DNA from: Nanobdellota archaeon
GTDB lineage: Archaea; Nanobdellota; Nanobdellia; SCGC-AAA011-G17; ARS1403
Reading direction: 5' to 3'
Length of the DNA stretch: 18,547 bases
Assembly (NCBI GenBank): GCA_002688395.1
Contig: NZCU01000020.1
Span: 1-18,547, forward strand
Position 1 is the stretch's first letter. Every line of letters starts with the position of its first letter. The notes below the pieces were generated by a model. It was not told the DNA's origin, searched no databases, and saw nothing but the letters and a program-made list of their open reading frames with translations. Made by a program: the position numbers and the translations under genes. This document shows positions 5,440 through 13,623 of this stretch, piece after piece.

Positions 5440-5469
5440 AAACAGGGCACTTATTTGTCCTGTTTTTTT
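5440..5469 (+). terminator. intrinsic (Rho-independent) terminator
   Basis: AAACAGGGCA (5440-5449) pairs with TGTCCTGTTT (5456-5465) over 10 bp, including one G-U, with loop CTTATT, and the stem runs into a T7 tract (5463-5469). This is the clearest terminator in the window. It closes the 4810-5398 unit and lies only about 17 nt before the next start, so downstream genes need read-through or a promoter I cannot see. Confidence 0.88.
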
Positions 5470-5485
5470 ATTAAAAATTATAAAC

Positions 5486-6007
5486 ATGGGACAAGAAAAA
5501 TTTGATGAGTTTAAATTAAAAATATTAAAACATGTAACAGATAAATGGATGGAATATAAAGAATATCCACCACATTTATTTTTTATAAATGAAAATGGAG
5601 GCAGAAAATCATTACCATTACCTATGGAAGGATTTCATTGTCCTGAATCAAAAGAAGCATTAGTTGCAATGATAGTAGATATGTTATCTATAATTAAAGC
5701 TCAAATGTATTGTGTAACTACAGAAGGATGGATGGTAGCATCAAAAGACGGAGAAGCAAAATTAAAAGATGAAAATGGAGAATTTATAAGACCATCACAG
5801 CATCCTGATAAACAAGAAGTATTAACTTTTATGTTTGAATCTATAAATGGAGATTCAGATATGATGACATTATTAAATAATAATGGTAAATTAAGTCCAC
5901 ATAATCCAGGACCAGAAGTAGGAGGTGAAGGAGGAGATATAAAATTAAAAGGGTTGTTTACAGGATTATTAAAAAAATCAAGAGAAAATGATAAAAATAG
6001 TGAGTAA
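5486..6007 (+). CDS. 173-residue phage hypothetical protein next to the DNA polymerase
   Basis: No function recognised. The N-terminal half looks like an alpha/beta domain (FKLKILKHVTDKWMEYKEYP, LFFINENGGRKSLPLP, ALVAMIVDMLSIIKA), with a conserved-looking turn EGWMVASKDG at about residues 80-89 resembling a segment I recall in many phage hypothetical proteins. The C-terminus after residue 135 is glycine-rich (GPEVGGEGG) and ends in a basic tail. It follows the terminator closely and overlaps the polymerase start by 20 nt, so the two are probably made together. Confidence 0.7.
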   Translation: MGQEKFDEFKLKILKHVTDKWMEYKEYPPHLFFINENGGRKSLPLPMEGFHCPESKEALVAMIVDMLSIIKAQMYCVTTEGWMVASKDGEAKLKDENGEFIRPSQHPDKQEVLTFMFESINGDSDMMTLLNNNGKLSPHNPGPEVGGEGGDIKLKGLFTGLLKKSRENDKNSE

Positions 6008-7901
6008 CAATTTAACATTAGATGATAGTTTAATACATAGTGATATTGAAATTACTACTATAGATGAAGTATTTGATTACTGTTCTATATTAACATATAT
6101 AGCGGTAGATACAGAAACTGATGGTGTTGACTGGCATAAAAATAAAGTGATCATGTTGCAAATGGGAGATGAAGACGTTCAGTTTGTAATAGATACTAGA
6201 AACGTTAATATTGAAATCCTTCGTCCTATATTTGAATCTAGGAGTTATGTAAAATTATTCCAAAATGCTAAATTTGATTACAAGTTTTTATTAAGTTCAT
6301 TTGGATTTAGAACACAAAATATATATGATACTATGTTAGCAGAAGTAGTATTAAATTGTGGTAAACTAGGATATGGATATAGTTTAGATAAAATACTTAA
6401 AAGATATTTAAATATAGAAATGGAAAAAGAAACTAGATCAGAGTTTAGTAAAATTACTGATGGTAATCCATATACTTTAAAACAAATATCTTACGGTGCT
6501 AAAGATGTAGAATATTTAATACCTATAATGAAAAAACAAATGGATAAGATTCATAAATTGGGTCTTGAAAGAGTTTTAAATTTAGAGAATAGAGCATGTA
6601 TAGCATTTTCTGAAATAGAATATAATGGATTAGGATTTAACAAACAATCATGGTTAAATTTAGCAAAAGAAGCTGAAGATGAATCTATTAAATTAGGAGA
6701 AAATTTAGATAATATATTATTATCTGAAAGTAAGTTAGAATGCTTTAAACTACCTGGTATTCAGTTAGATATGTTTGGCGGTAAAGAAAGGGAAGTAGGA
6801 GTTAAATGGTCTTCACCGTCACAAGTAACAAAAGTTCTGCAGAAACTGGATCCAAGTCTAGAAAATACTAGTATGAAAGAATTATATAAAAGACAACGTA
6901 GTCATACATTAATTAAAACTATAATAGATTATAGAAAGAAAACTAAGTTAATGACTACGTATGGAAAAGACTTTGTTAATTATTTAAACAAGAATAGTAA
7001 TAGAGTACATACTGTATTTTGGCAAATATTAAATACTGGTCGTGTGTCTTCAGGTCAACGTGGTAAATATAGTTACATGAACTACCCAAATATGCAGAAT
7101 ATACCAGCTGATAATAGATATAGAAATTGTTTTCATGCTGAGAAAGGATGGAAACTAGTAACTATGGATTACTCAGGACAGGAGTTAAGATTAATAGCTG
7201 AAGGGTCGAAAGATCCAACATGGATTCAAGCATTTAAAAATGGAGAGGACGTTCATGGTAAAGTTGCATCTTTAGTATTTGATATAGATATGTCTGAAGT
7301 TAAAGACAAACCTGAATTTTTAAGAGGTAAATCATATAGAGATGTAGCTAAAACTATTAACTTTGGTTTAGCATATGGTATGCAATATACTTCGTTAGCT
7401 AATACATTAGATATACCACAGACAGATGCAAAGCACTTCATTGATAAATATTTTGAAGAGTTACCTGGTATAAAGAAATTCTTACATGCATTAGGTAATT
7501 ATGGTAAAAAGAATGGACATATCAAAACATTTAAACCGTTTAGAAGAGTTAGATGGTTTGAAGACTGGGGTATGTTGAATGCAATGGATCCTGGAACTAA
7601 ATTTAAAAGACTAGGTGAAATAGAAAGAGCTTCAATGAATACTCCCATTCAAGGGTCAGGAGCTGATATGATTAAATTAGCATTGGCTTTAATATCAGAA
7701 AAAATCTCAAAAGATAACTTATACGATAAAGTAAGAATAGTATCTCAAGTACATGATGAGATAACGTGTGAAGTAAGAGATGATTTCATAGATGAATGGA
7801 AGTTGATCCAAGAGGATCTGATGGTATCTGCAGGAAAAGAGATATGTCAATCAGTAGATATGGTAGTAGATGGCACTACAACGCAAGAGTGGTGTAAATA
7901 A
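5988..7901 (+). CDS. family A DNA polymerase with 3'-5' exonuclease
   Basis: 637 residues; a replicative PolA-type enzyme without the 5'-3' exonuclease domain. Exonuclease motifs: Exo I DTETDG (41-46), Exo II NAKFDYKFL (93-101), Exo III YGAKDVEYL (169-177), so proofreading should be active. Polymerase motifs: A, MDYSGQELRLIA (393-404) with catalytic D394; B, RDVAKTINFGLAYG (451-464) with K455, F459 and Y463; C, QVHDEI (587-592) with D590. F459 sits where E. coli Pol I has F762, the usual dNTP-selective form. The thumb region (210-330) is recognisable by SSPSQVTKVL. The start overlaps the upstream gene by 20 nt; a structured 168-nt gap follows. No accessory thioredoxin-type insertion is obvious. 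Confidence 0.97.
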   Translation: MIKIVSNNLTLDDSLIHSDIEITTIDEVFDYCSILTYIAVDTETDGVDWHKNKVIMLQMGDEDVQFVIDTRNVNIEILRPIFESRSYVKLFQNAKFDYKFLLSSFGFRTQNIYDTMLAEVVLNCGKLGYGYSLDKILKRYLNIEMEKETRSEFSKITDGNPYTLKQISYGAKDVEYLIPIMKKQMDKIHKLGLERVLNLENRACIAFSEIEYNGLGFNKQSWLNLAKEAEDESIKLGENLDNILLSESKLECFKLPGIQLDMFGGKEREVGVKWSSPSQVTKVLQKLDPSLENTSMKELYKRQRSHTLIKTIIDYRKKTKLMTTYGKDFVNYLNKNSNRVHTVFWQILNTGRVSSGQRGKYSYMNYPNMQNIPADNRYRNCFHAEKGWKLVTMDYSGQELRLIAEGSKDPTWIQAFKNGEDVHGKVASLVFDIDMSEVKDKPEFLRGKSYRDVAKTINFGLAYGMQYTSLANTLDIPQTDAKHFIDKYFEELPGIKKFLHALGNYGKKNGHIKTFKPFRRVRWFEDWGMLNAMDPGTKFKRLGEIERASMNTPIQGSGADMIKLALALISEKISKDNLYDKVRIVSQVHDEITCEVRDDFIDEWKLIQEDLMVSAGKEICQSVDMVVDGTTTQEWCK

Positions 7902-7908
7902 TAAACAA

Positions 7909-8054
7909 GGGATAGATGATTGCGGGGTGACACATTCTATGTAATAGAATCATGTATAATAAGAGACGACAGTTATATCAAGGATTTAGAGATCGTTAAA
8001 TCGAACAAGAAATCAGTTTATAACAACAGATTCTCTTTCCCCCCTCTCACTCCC
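7909..8054 (+). other. closed, multi-branched structured intergenic element
   Basis: The gap after the polymerase folds into nested pairs: GGGA (7909-7912) with TCCC (8051-8054); GGGG (7924-7927) with part of the C6 run at 8039-8044; a perfect 7-bp hairpin ATTCTAT (7934-7940), loop GTA, ATAGAAT (7944-7950); and a long arm AAGAGA (7961-7966) with TCTCTT (8032-8037), GTTATA (7972-7977) with TATAAC (8019-8024), and GATTTA (7983-7988) with TAAATC (7997-8002). The C6 and G4 runs stand out in such A/T-rich DNA. No tRNA features. A structured RNA, processing site or origin-like element is possible. Confidence 0.45.
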
Positions 8055-8069
8055 ATAAAATAAAATAAT

Positions 8070-8348
8070 ATGTTAGAAATAGTAATGTTTGGAATTGGAT
8101 TTGTATCAGGTATGTATATACTTACACAAATAGAAAACTCAATAGATAAAAATATATATAAAGGTATATGTTGTTTATGTGAAAAACCATTAGATGAAGA
8201 GAAAACAAAAGATGGTGAAGTATATTATAAAGGAGGTAATAATGCAGAACCTATAAAGAAAGGTCAATGCTGTAATCATTGTAATACAACTAAAGTAACA
8301 CCTCTAAGAATGATAGATTGGGGTGGTGAACGTGGTACTCAAGCTTAA
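8070..8348 (+). CDS. membrane-anchored zinc-ribbon protein
   Basis: 92 residues. Residues 1-19 form a hydrophobic helix (MLEIVMFGIGFVSGMYIL). The remainder carries a CCLC (34-37) and a CCNHC (67-71), giving two CxxC pairs (C34/C37 and C68/C71) able to bind one zinc. The segment GGNNAEPIKKGQCCNHCN (55-72) resembles a small phage zinc-ribbon family with a G-NN-EP-RCC--CN pattern that I recall from many tailed phages; its function is unknown and those relatives usually lack a membrane helix. The fusion to a membrane anchor is the odd point. First gene after the structured gap 7909-8054. Confidence 0.72.
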   Translation: MLEIVMFGIGFVSGMYILTQIENSIDKNIYKGICCLCEKPLDEEKTKDGEVYYKGGNNAEPIKKGQCCNHCNTTKVTPLRMIDWGGERGTQA

Positions 8349-8365
8349 TAAAAAACTAAAAAAAT

Positions 8366-8575
8366 ATGACAAATAAAAGAGCAAATTCAATGGGAATATT
8401 AGTAATGATATTAATAATTACATTAATTACATTATTATCTTCATGTGGAGTTAATAGAGGATTAACTAATGAACAAGTAAAACATAGAGATAATATAGAT
8501 TATGAATTAGATAAATTATATTTAGAATATAGTTATCGAAGAGATTCGTTAATAATAGAATTTTATAAAAAATAA
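8366..8575 (+). CDS. small lipoprotein, possible outer spanin
   Basis: 69 residues. A basic N-terminus (MTNKRANSMG) is followed by a hydrophobic stretch (11-24) and the lipobox LSSC (24-27), so cleavage before C27 and lipidation are expected. The mature part of about 43 residues is charged and helical (ELDKLYLEYSYRRDSLIIEF). Small lipoproteins of this size in tailed phages are often outer spanins, but the typical two-gene spanin arrangement is not visible and it lies far from the hydrolase at 1553. A superinfection-exclusion lipoprotein is an equal alternative. Confidence 0.65.
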   Translation: MTNKRANSMGILVMILIITLITLLSSCGVNRGLTNEQVKHRDNIDYELDKLYLEYSYRRDSLIIEFYKK

Positions 8576-8581
8576 TTAAAT

Positions 8582-8812
8582 ATGGGAAAGAAAACACACG
8601 ATCATGAAGAATGGCATAATAAATTTAAAGATTTAGATCAAGTAGTAATAGCAGAAAGTGAAGACGAAGAAAAATTAAAAAACGGTGTTAAAAAAACATT
8701 AAAAGAAAATAGTAAATTAAAAAAGATAACACCAATAGTATTTGATAAATCTAGAAAAGTATTTAAACAAGTATTAGGTAAAATTAAAAATATAATAACT
8801 TCAATATTATGA
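8582..8812 (+). CDS. 76-residue basic hypothetical protein
   Basis: A charged protein: His/Asp/Glu-rich at the start (KKTHDHEEWHNKFKDLDQ), an acidic patch ESEDEE near residue 25, then a Lys-rich helical C-terminus ending in an amphipathic helix (KVFKQVLGKIKNIITSIL) that could associate with a membrane surface or a partner protein. No family recognised. Its TGA stop overlaps the helicase start (ATGA at 8809), so it leads the large replication run and its translation is probably coupled to the helicase. Confidence 0.65.
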   Translation: MGKKTHDHEEWHNKFKDLDQVVIAESEDEEKLKNGVKKTLKENSKLKKITPIVFDKSRKVFKQVLGKIKNIITSIL

Positions 8813-9987
8813 ATACTAAAGATATAGAACAAAAAGAACATATAAATAAGTGGGTAGAAAAAGGATGTAAAGGTACATCTATAGCGGCAACAGGTATAGG
8901 AAAGACAAAAATGGGACTCATGGCTATTCAACATATACTAGATCAGGATCCTAACAATAGAGCATTAATTGTAATTCCTACAGAGAATTTAAGAGATAAT
9001 GAATGGCCTGATGAAATAAAAAAATGGAGTATGTCTAAATATAAAGATAGAATAGATATACAATGTATACAAACAGTATATAAATGGAAAAATTATGATT
9101 GTTCTATTTTAGTAGTAGATGAAGTACATACTACGTTATCATATGAATATAGAAATTTATATGAAAATAATAGATTCGAGAATATGTATTGTTTAACAGC
9201 TACTCCACCAGAAAATGATGAATATAGATCTTATCTTAAATCATTTGCTCCAATAATTAAGAAAACAGATACTCTTGACGCTTTAGATATGGAATTGATA
9301 TCTCCTTATACAGTATATAATTTAGCTGTTAGTTTTACAGAAGATGAAGTAAAACAATATAATAAATATGATATATTATTTAATAAAGCAACTAATGAAT
9401 TAGGAGGTAGATTTTCTGCTTTTCAGAATGCTACTAAATATAAAACATCTAGTGATAAAGAGAAAGCTAAATGGGCTAATATATTTTATTTATCTATGCA
9501 AAAACGTAAAAAAATATGTTATAATGCTGAAAATAAAATAGATATAATAAAAAAGATTGTTAATAAGTTCCCTGATAGAAAAGGATTAATATTCAGTGAA
9601 AGTATTATATTTGCTGAAGAACTACAAGGTGCCTTAGGAGAAGAATGTATTACTTTTCATTCAAAAATGAAATTAAAAGAGAAGAAAAATGCTCTAAAAA
9701 CATTTGGAGATGGTCGTACAAAAACAAGACTAATCAGTTCAGTAAAGGCTTTAAATGCAGGATTAAATGTACCTGAGTGTTCTTTAGGAATATGTGCAGC
9801 TGGTAGTTCTAAAGCCTTAGATAATATACAGAGAAAAGGTAGAACATTAAGAATGGTAGAAGGCAAAGAAGCTTTATATATAAATCTGTATGTACGTGGT
9901 AGTCAGGAAGTTAAGTGGGTAAGAAAGAGAACTAAAGATGAATTTAATTGTAAATGGATAGAATCAATAAATGAAATAGAATTATGA
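8809..9987 (+). CDS. superfamily 2 DEAD/DEAH-like helicase
   Basis: 392 residues with the two RecA-like domains of a compact SF2 helicase. Motif I is ATGIGKTKMGL with Walker A T28-G-I-G-K32-T; motif Ia IPTENL (56-61); motif II DEVH (104-107); motif III TATPP (130-134); and motif VI QRKGRTLR (341-348) in the second domain. An ATP-dependent DNA or RNA unwinding/remodelling role follows from the family. No extra domain is apparent at either end, similar to UvsW/ResIII-like phage helicases that act on forks and recombination intermediates. It is translationally coupled upstream (ATGA at 8809) and to the methyltransferase downstream (ATGA at 9984). Confidence 0.92.
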   Translation: MNTKDIEQKEHINKWVEKGCKGTSIAATGIGKTKMGLMAIQHILDQDPNNRALIVIPTENLRDNEWPDEIKKWSMSKYKDRIDIQCIQTVYKWKNYDCSILVVDEVHTTLSYEYRNLYENNRFENMYCLTATPPENDEYRSYLKSFAPIIKKTDTLDALDMELISPYTVYNLAVSFTEDEVKQYNKYDILFNKATNELGGRFSAFQNATKYKTSSDKEKAKWANIFYLSMQKRKKICYNAENKIDIIKKIVNKFPDRKGLIFSESIIFAEELQGALGEECITFHSKMKLKEKKNALKTFGDGRTKTRLISSVKALNAGLNVPECSLGICAAGSSKALDNIQRKGRTLRMVEGKEALYINLYVRGSQEVKWVRKRTKDEFNCKWIESINEIEL

Positions 9988-10799
9988 TAAGTTATATTGG
10001 AGGAAAAAGTAGAATGGCTAAATGGATCTGTAAATATATTCCAGATAATATAGAAACATATGTTGAGATTTTTGGAGGAGCTTTTTGGGTATATGTCAAG
10101 GGAGATATACATGAAAAACCTCAACTAAAAGAAGTAGTATATAATGATAAGAACAGATTTATGTCTAACTTGTTTAAATGTATGATAGATTGTACTTACT
10201 TTAGTACTCGTTTATCTAGTAAACCTTCACAAAATAAAGAAACTTTTGATAAATTCCAAAAAGAACTATCAATAGTAGATCCTAATTTTGATATGCCTAA
10301 TCATTCACTAGCTATTAAATATGCTTATTTAGCTACACAAGTATTTAGTGGTAGTAAGATATTAGAAAGTAAATTTATTGATTTAAAAGGAAAATATGGT
10401 AGTAAATATGATGCCTTAATAAATAGATTAAATAAACCTGATATACAAAAACGTCTATCTAAGATAACTGAAGTAGAGAATAGAGAATATCATGAAATAA
10501 TTAATATATATGATTCTCCAACTACTTTCTTTTATGTGGATCCTCCTTATTATAAAAAAGAAAAATATTACTCTGGTAAAGGTTTTTCTACAGGAGACCA
10601 TCAAATATTATGTGAAATGTTAGGAAGAATTGATGGATTATTTGCATTATCTTATTATGAGTTTGAAAAATTATCTGAATGGTTACCTAAAGAAGATTTT
10701 AATTGGGTCGAAAAAAAGTTTACAAAAGCTTCTGGAGCAAAAAAAGGTAGAAAACAGAACAAAGGAACTGAATTATTAATTATGAATTATGATATATGA
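9984..10799 (+). CDS. D12-class adenine-N6 DNA methyltransferase
   Basis: 271 residues, SAM-dependent. The N-terminal SYIGGKSRMAKWI (3-15) is the typical opening of Dam/D12 enzymes; EIFGGAFWV (28-36) is motif I (SAM binding, an FxGxG-like form); YVDPPYYKKEKYY (184-196) holds the catalytic motif IV DPPY (186-189); GTELLIMNY (261-269) is the usual C-terminal strand. Length matches Dam. No restriction endonuclease gene is adjacent, so it is an orphan, probably modifying phage DNA to evade host restriction. Target is not determinable here; GATC sites are common in the window (for example 3015, 3910). It overlaps both neighbours by 4 nt (ATGA). Confidence 0.95.
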   Translation: MISYIGGKSRMAKWICKYIPDNIETYVEIFGGAFWVYVKGDIHEKPQLKEVVYNDKNRFMSNLFKCMIDCTYFSTRLSSKPSQNKETFDKFQKELSIVDPNFDMPNHSLAIKYAYLATQVFSGSKILESKFIDLKGKYGSKYDALINRLNKPDIQKRLSKITEVENREYHEIINIYDSPTTFFYVDPPYYKKEKYYSGKGFSTGDHQILCEMLGRIDGLFALSYYEFEKLSEWLPKEDFNWVEKKFTKASGAKKGRKQNKGTELLIMNYDI

Positions 10800-11128
10800 A
10801 AACAAGTTATTTAATAAACCAAGTAGTCACAAAATTAGGACAAATATTACAATCAAAAAATAGTGATTATGGTGATTCAGCAACTCAGGGAGAATCTATA
10901 TTTGCAACAGATAAAAATAAAAATTCTATGACAGCTAAACAATTTGGAATATGTTGTAGAATAGATGATAAACTCTATAGAATTAAAAATGGAGGAGTTA
11001 CAGAAAAAACAGGAGACTCTATATGGGATCTTGCTGGTTATTTTATATTATTATTAATCTCTTTAAACTTTACTAACTATGATAAAACTCTTGAAAAATC
11101 TAATAAACCCGAAGAAAAAATGGATTAA
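10796..11128 (+). CDS. DUF1599-like protein (nucleotide-modification-associated)
   Basis: 110 residues, helical. Motifs are KNSDYGDS (21-28), ICCRIDDKLYRI (52-63) and DSIWDLAGYFILLL (74-87), matching DUF1599, also called nucleotide modification associated domain 1. The clustered acidic residues (D57, D58, D74, D78) recall all-alpha NTP pyrophosphohydrolases (MazG/dUTPase-like), so action on nucleotides is plausible but unproven. The hydrophobic stretch 81-91 is probably a buried helix rather than a membrane span. It sits right after the DNA methyltransferase with an ATGA overlap, suggesting a shared role in modified DNA or the nucleotide pool. Confidence 0.75.
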   Translation: MKTSYLINQVVTKLGQILQSKNSDYGDSATQGESIFATDKNKNSMTAKQFGICCRIDDKLYRIKNGGVTEKTGDSIWDLAGYFILLLISLNFTNYDKTLEKSNKPEEKMD

Positions 11129-11279
11129 AAATATTCATGTAGGAGGAAAAATATATACTATATATAAATCAGAACCTTCTGAATATTTCTTTGAAGAAGA
11201 AAAAGATCCTAATATTCATCTAAAAGAAATGCAAGAAATAAGTTATAGAGATTTATTAGATAAACCTTTTAAATCATGA
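11079..11279 (+). CDS. 66-residue hypothetical protein
   Basis: The first ATG (11079) lies 50 nt inside the previous gene, an unusually long overlap here; TTG at 11091 is an alternative start. The protein begins basic (MIKLLKNLINPKKKWIKN), has a short beta-like segment (GGKIYTIYK) and an acidic middle (FFEEEKDP), and ends DLLDKPFKS. Its stop overlaps the next start (ATGA at 11276), which supports it as coding. No family recognised. Confidence 0.6.
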   Translation: MIKLLKNLINPKKKWIKNIHVGGKIYTIYKSEPSEYFFEEEKDPNIHLKEMQEISYRDLLDKPFKS

Positions 11280-11938
11280 TTGCGTTTGGTAAACCATTTA
11301 TTAACATGTTGAAAGACAATGAGTTAACATTAAAAGAATATTTTATTTTATATTGTTATGCTTATGATAAAGTATATTTATTAAGAGAATATATTTCTGT
11401 AGAAACTATTACTATGAAAGATGTTGCAAAATTAGTCGGGTTAAAATATCTTATGGTAAAGAGAGAAGTAGATGATATAGACTTAGATGGATTTAAATGT
11501 GCTTCTAAAGGTACTAGATTTATTAAAAGTATGGTAGACAGTTTTCAAGATGCTAAAGCTGATAATCTTTTATTAGGAGATGAAGATTTAGATGATCTTG
11601 CCATGGAAAAATATAATAAAGAGTTTACAGAATTTTATGAAATATATCCAGCAACTGTTCTACGTATGAATGGTAATGAAGCTAGTTTAAGACTACAGAA
11701 AAAACTATGTAAAGAATTATATATAGATATATTAAAATCTAATAAATTTAATCATCATAAGATGTTAAATATTGTTAAATATTATATATCACAAAAGAAA
11801 AATAATAATAGTTTACAATATTTAAAAACTCTTAAAAATTATTTGAGAGATGAAGTTTATGTAGATGTACATGATCACATGGAACTTAAAAATGAAAACA
11901 ACAACAAGAATATAAATTATGGGGGAAAAATCGTCTGA
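11276..11938 (+). CDS. candidate helicase loader / replication initiator
   Basis: 220 residues, all-helical, with no nucleotide-binding motif. Residues 16-70 look like a winged-helix domain (LTLKEYFILYCYAY, TITMKDVAKLVGLKYLMVKR). Residues 115-205 hold FTEFYEIYPATVLRMNG (117-133) followed by helices and YLKTLKNYLRDEVYVD, resembling the C-terminal part of phage replication-initiator or loader proteins. It is translated directly into the DnaB-like helicase through a 20-nt overlap, the usual place for a loader. The assignment rests on domain impression and position; no close homologue is identified from sequence alone. A DNA-binding regulator is the alternative. Confidence 0.5.
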   Translation: MIAFGKPFINMLKDNELTLKEYFILYCYAYDKVYLLREYISVETITMKDVAKLVGLKYLMVKREVDDIDLDGFKCASKGTRFIKSMVDSFQDAKADNLLLGDEDLDDLAMEKYNKEFTEFYEIYPATVLRMNGNEASLRLQKKLCKELYIDILKSNKFNHHKMLNIVKYYISQKKNNNSLQYLKTLKNYLRDEVYVDVHDHMELKNENNNKNINYGGKIV

Positions 11939-12929
11939 GAGAAGTTTAACATTTTCTCATATACGTAATGCTGGTAAAGAAGTATTAGAGTATATGGATC
12001 AAAGAAGAAAAGGATTAGCTACATCATTAGCAACTAGATGGAAGAAATTTAATAGGTCTACAATGGGTGGATTAGATTGGAATGTTATCATGACTATTGC
12101 AGGTATGTCAGGTTCAGGTAAATCATCAATTGCTAACGATCTGGAAACCAGTTTGTTTGATTGTAATCCTGATGAAAATTTTTCAGTATTATCTTTTAAC
12201 TTTGAGATGTTAGCTATGAAACAAGTTGGTAGGAAAATATCACACAAATTATATAAAACTGTAAGTGAATTATATTCTAGTAATGAAGATTTAAATGATG
12301 ACATGTATCAAAGAGCTGAAAATGTAGTAAATAGTATATCAAATAAATATAGTATATATTATGTAGATATACCTGGTACTGTAGAAGAGATGTATAATAC
12401 TGTAAAAGTATTTCATGAAATGAGACAAGAAAAAACAAAAGACGATGAATACGGGACCATTGTTATGATAGATCATACTTTATTGACTAGACATAGAGCT
12501 GGAGATAGTGAGAGAGAATCTTTAGTAAAGTTATATAGAATGATGATGTTACTTAAAAAGGAACTTAAATGTACATTTATAGTAATAAGTCAGTTAAATA
12601 GAGAGATAGAAAAATCAGAAAGATTGACAAATCCTATGCAACAGTATCCTATGAAAAAAGATATATTCGGATCAGACTCTGTATACCATGGGTCGGATTA
12701 TATATTAATAACTCATAAACCATATATGTTAAACATGCAAACTTATGGACCACATCATTTACCTGTTGTTAATCCAGATAAAGATTCACAAGCTATGATA
12801 TACTGGCATATATTGAAAAATAGAGACGGTGAATCAGGAATTGTAATGCAAATGACTGACATGCTTAAATACAATAGAGTAGATGAGTATATTAAAAAAG
12901 AAGATAACGGACAATTAGAAATCAAATAA
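11919..12929 (+). CDS. DnaB-like replicative helicase (RecA domain only)
   Basis: 336 residues. Walker A is GMSGSGKSS (62-70, K68), Walker B IVMIDH (181-186), then SQLNRE (224-229), the H4-like motif of DnaB, and KNRDG (300-304), the conserved beta-hairpin/arginine region. FNFEM (93-97) matches the DnaB F-S-L-E-M segment that carries the catalytic Glu. This is the C-terminal ATPase half of DnaB; the usual N-terminal primase-interaction domain is absent, replaced by about 45 residues with LATRWKKFNRSTMGGL. It should form a 5'-3' hexameric helicase at the fork. The missing N-domain implies a different contact with primase. Preceded by a loader candidate (20-nt overlap). Confidence 0.92.
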   Translation: MGEKSSERSLTFSHIRNAGKEVLEYMDQRRKGLATSLATRWKKFNRSTMGGLDWNVIMTIAGMSGSGKSSIANDLETSLFDCNPDENFSVLSFNFEMLAMKQVGRKISHKLYKTVSELYSSNEDLNDDMYQRAENVVNSISNKYSIYYVDIPGTVEEMYNTVKVFHEMRQEKTKDDEYGTIVMIDHTLLTRHRAGDSERESLVKLYRMMMLLKKELKCTFIVISQLNREIEKSERLTNPMQQYPMKKDIFGSDSVYHGSDYILITHKPYMLNMQTYGPHHLPVVNPDKDSQAMIYWHILKNRDGESGIVMQMTDMLKYNRVDEYIKKEDNGQLEIK

Positions 12930-12939
12930 ATAAATAAAT

Positions 12940-13620
12940 ATGGCACAAGAAATTTTAATCATTGGAGAAAGTGGATCTGGGAAGTCCACAAGTTTAGAAA
13001 ACCTAGACCCTAAATCAACATTTATAATTAATGTTGGACAGAAACCTATGCCTTTCAGAGGATGGAAAGGTAACTATAAAAAATTATCTAAAGAAACACC
13101 AGATGGTAATTATATAGAAACTGATCAATCTAGTACTATAGTTCAAACTATGAAACATATTAATGAAAATATGCCTAATATTAAAACAGTAGTAGTAGAT
13201 GATTTTCAGTATGTTATGGCAAATGAATACATGCGTAGAGCTAATGAACGTGGATTTGATAAATTTACAGAGATTGGATTACATGCTTGGGAAGTAGCTC
13301 ACTCAGGTAAAAATATGAGAGATGATATTACATTTGTAATGATAGGTCATGCAGAACAATCAACAGATTTATCAGGTAATAGAAAACTTAAATTTAAAAC
13401 AGTAGGTAAGTTAGTAGATAATGTTATAACTATGGAAGGTATGTTTACTGTAGTATTATTTACTGATGTATCTATTAATTCAGATGGTGAAAGAGTTTAT
13501 AACTTTATTACACAATCTGATGGTACTACAACAGCAAAGAGTCCAAAAGGTATGTTTGACTTTAAAATACCAAATGATATAGAAACAGCAATAAAGAGTA
13601 TTAATCAATATTATAATTAA
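12940..13620 (+). CDS. Sak4-like RecA-family ATPase
   Basis: 226 residues with a single P-loop ATPase core: Walker A GESGSGKST (9-17), Walker B TVVVDD (83-88), and a sensor-like MIGHAE (134-139). The architecture matches phage AAA_24/Sak4-type proteins, which are related to RecA/RadA and act in single-strand annealing together with SSB. The start lies only 10 nt after the helicase and the gene is followed by an acidic-tailed protein and an SSB-like protein, the partners expected for Sak4. It lacks the RecA DNA-binding C-domain. Alternatively it could be a second loader or terminase-like NTPase, but the neighbourhood favours recombination. Confidence 0.85.
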   Translation: MAQEILIIGESGSGKSTSLENLDPKSTFIINVGQKPMPFRGWKGNYKKLSKETPDGNYIETDQSSTIVQTMKHINENMPNIKTVVVDDFQYVMANEYMRRANERGFDKFTEIGLHAWEVAHSGKNMRDDITFVMIGHAEQSTDLSGNRKLKFKTVGKLVDNVITMEGMFTVVLFTDVSINSDGERVYNFITQSDGTTTAKSPKGMFDFKIPNDIETAIKSINQYYN

Positions 13621-13623
13621 ATT

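Noticed and set aside
5701..6018. Minus-strand ORF of 105 codons
   Set aside because: It is a shadow of the well-supported + strand gene at 5486-6007, and no other gene in the window is on the minus strand.
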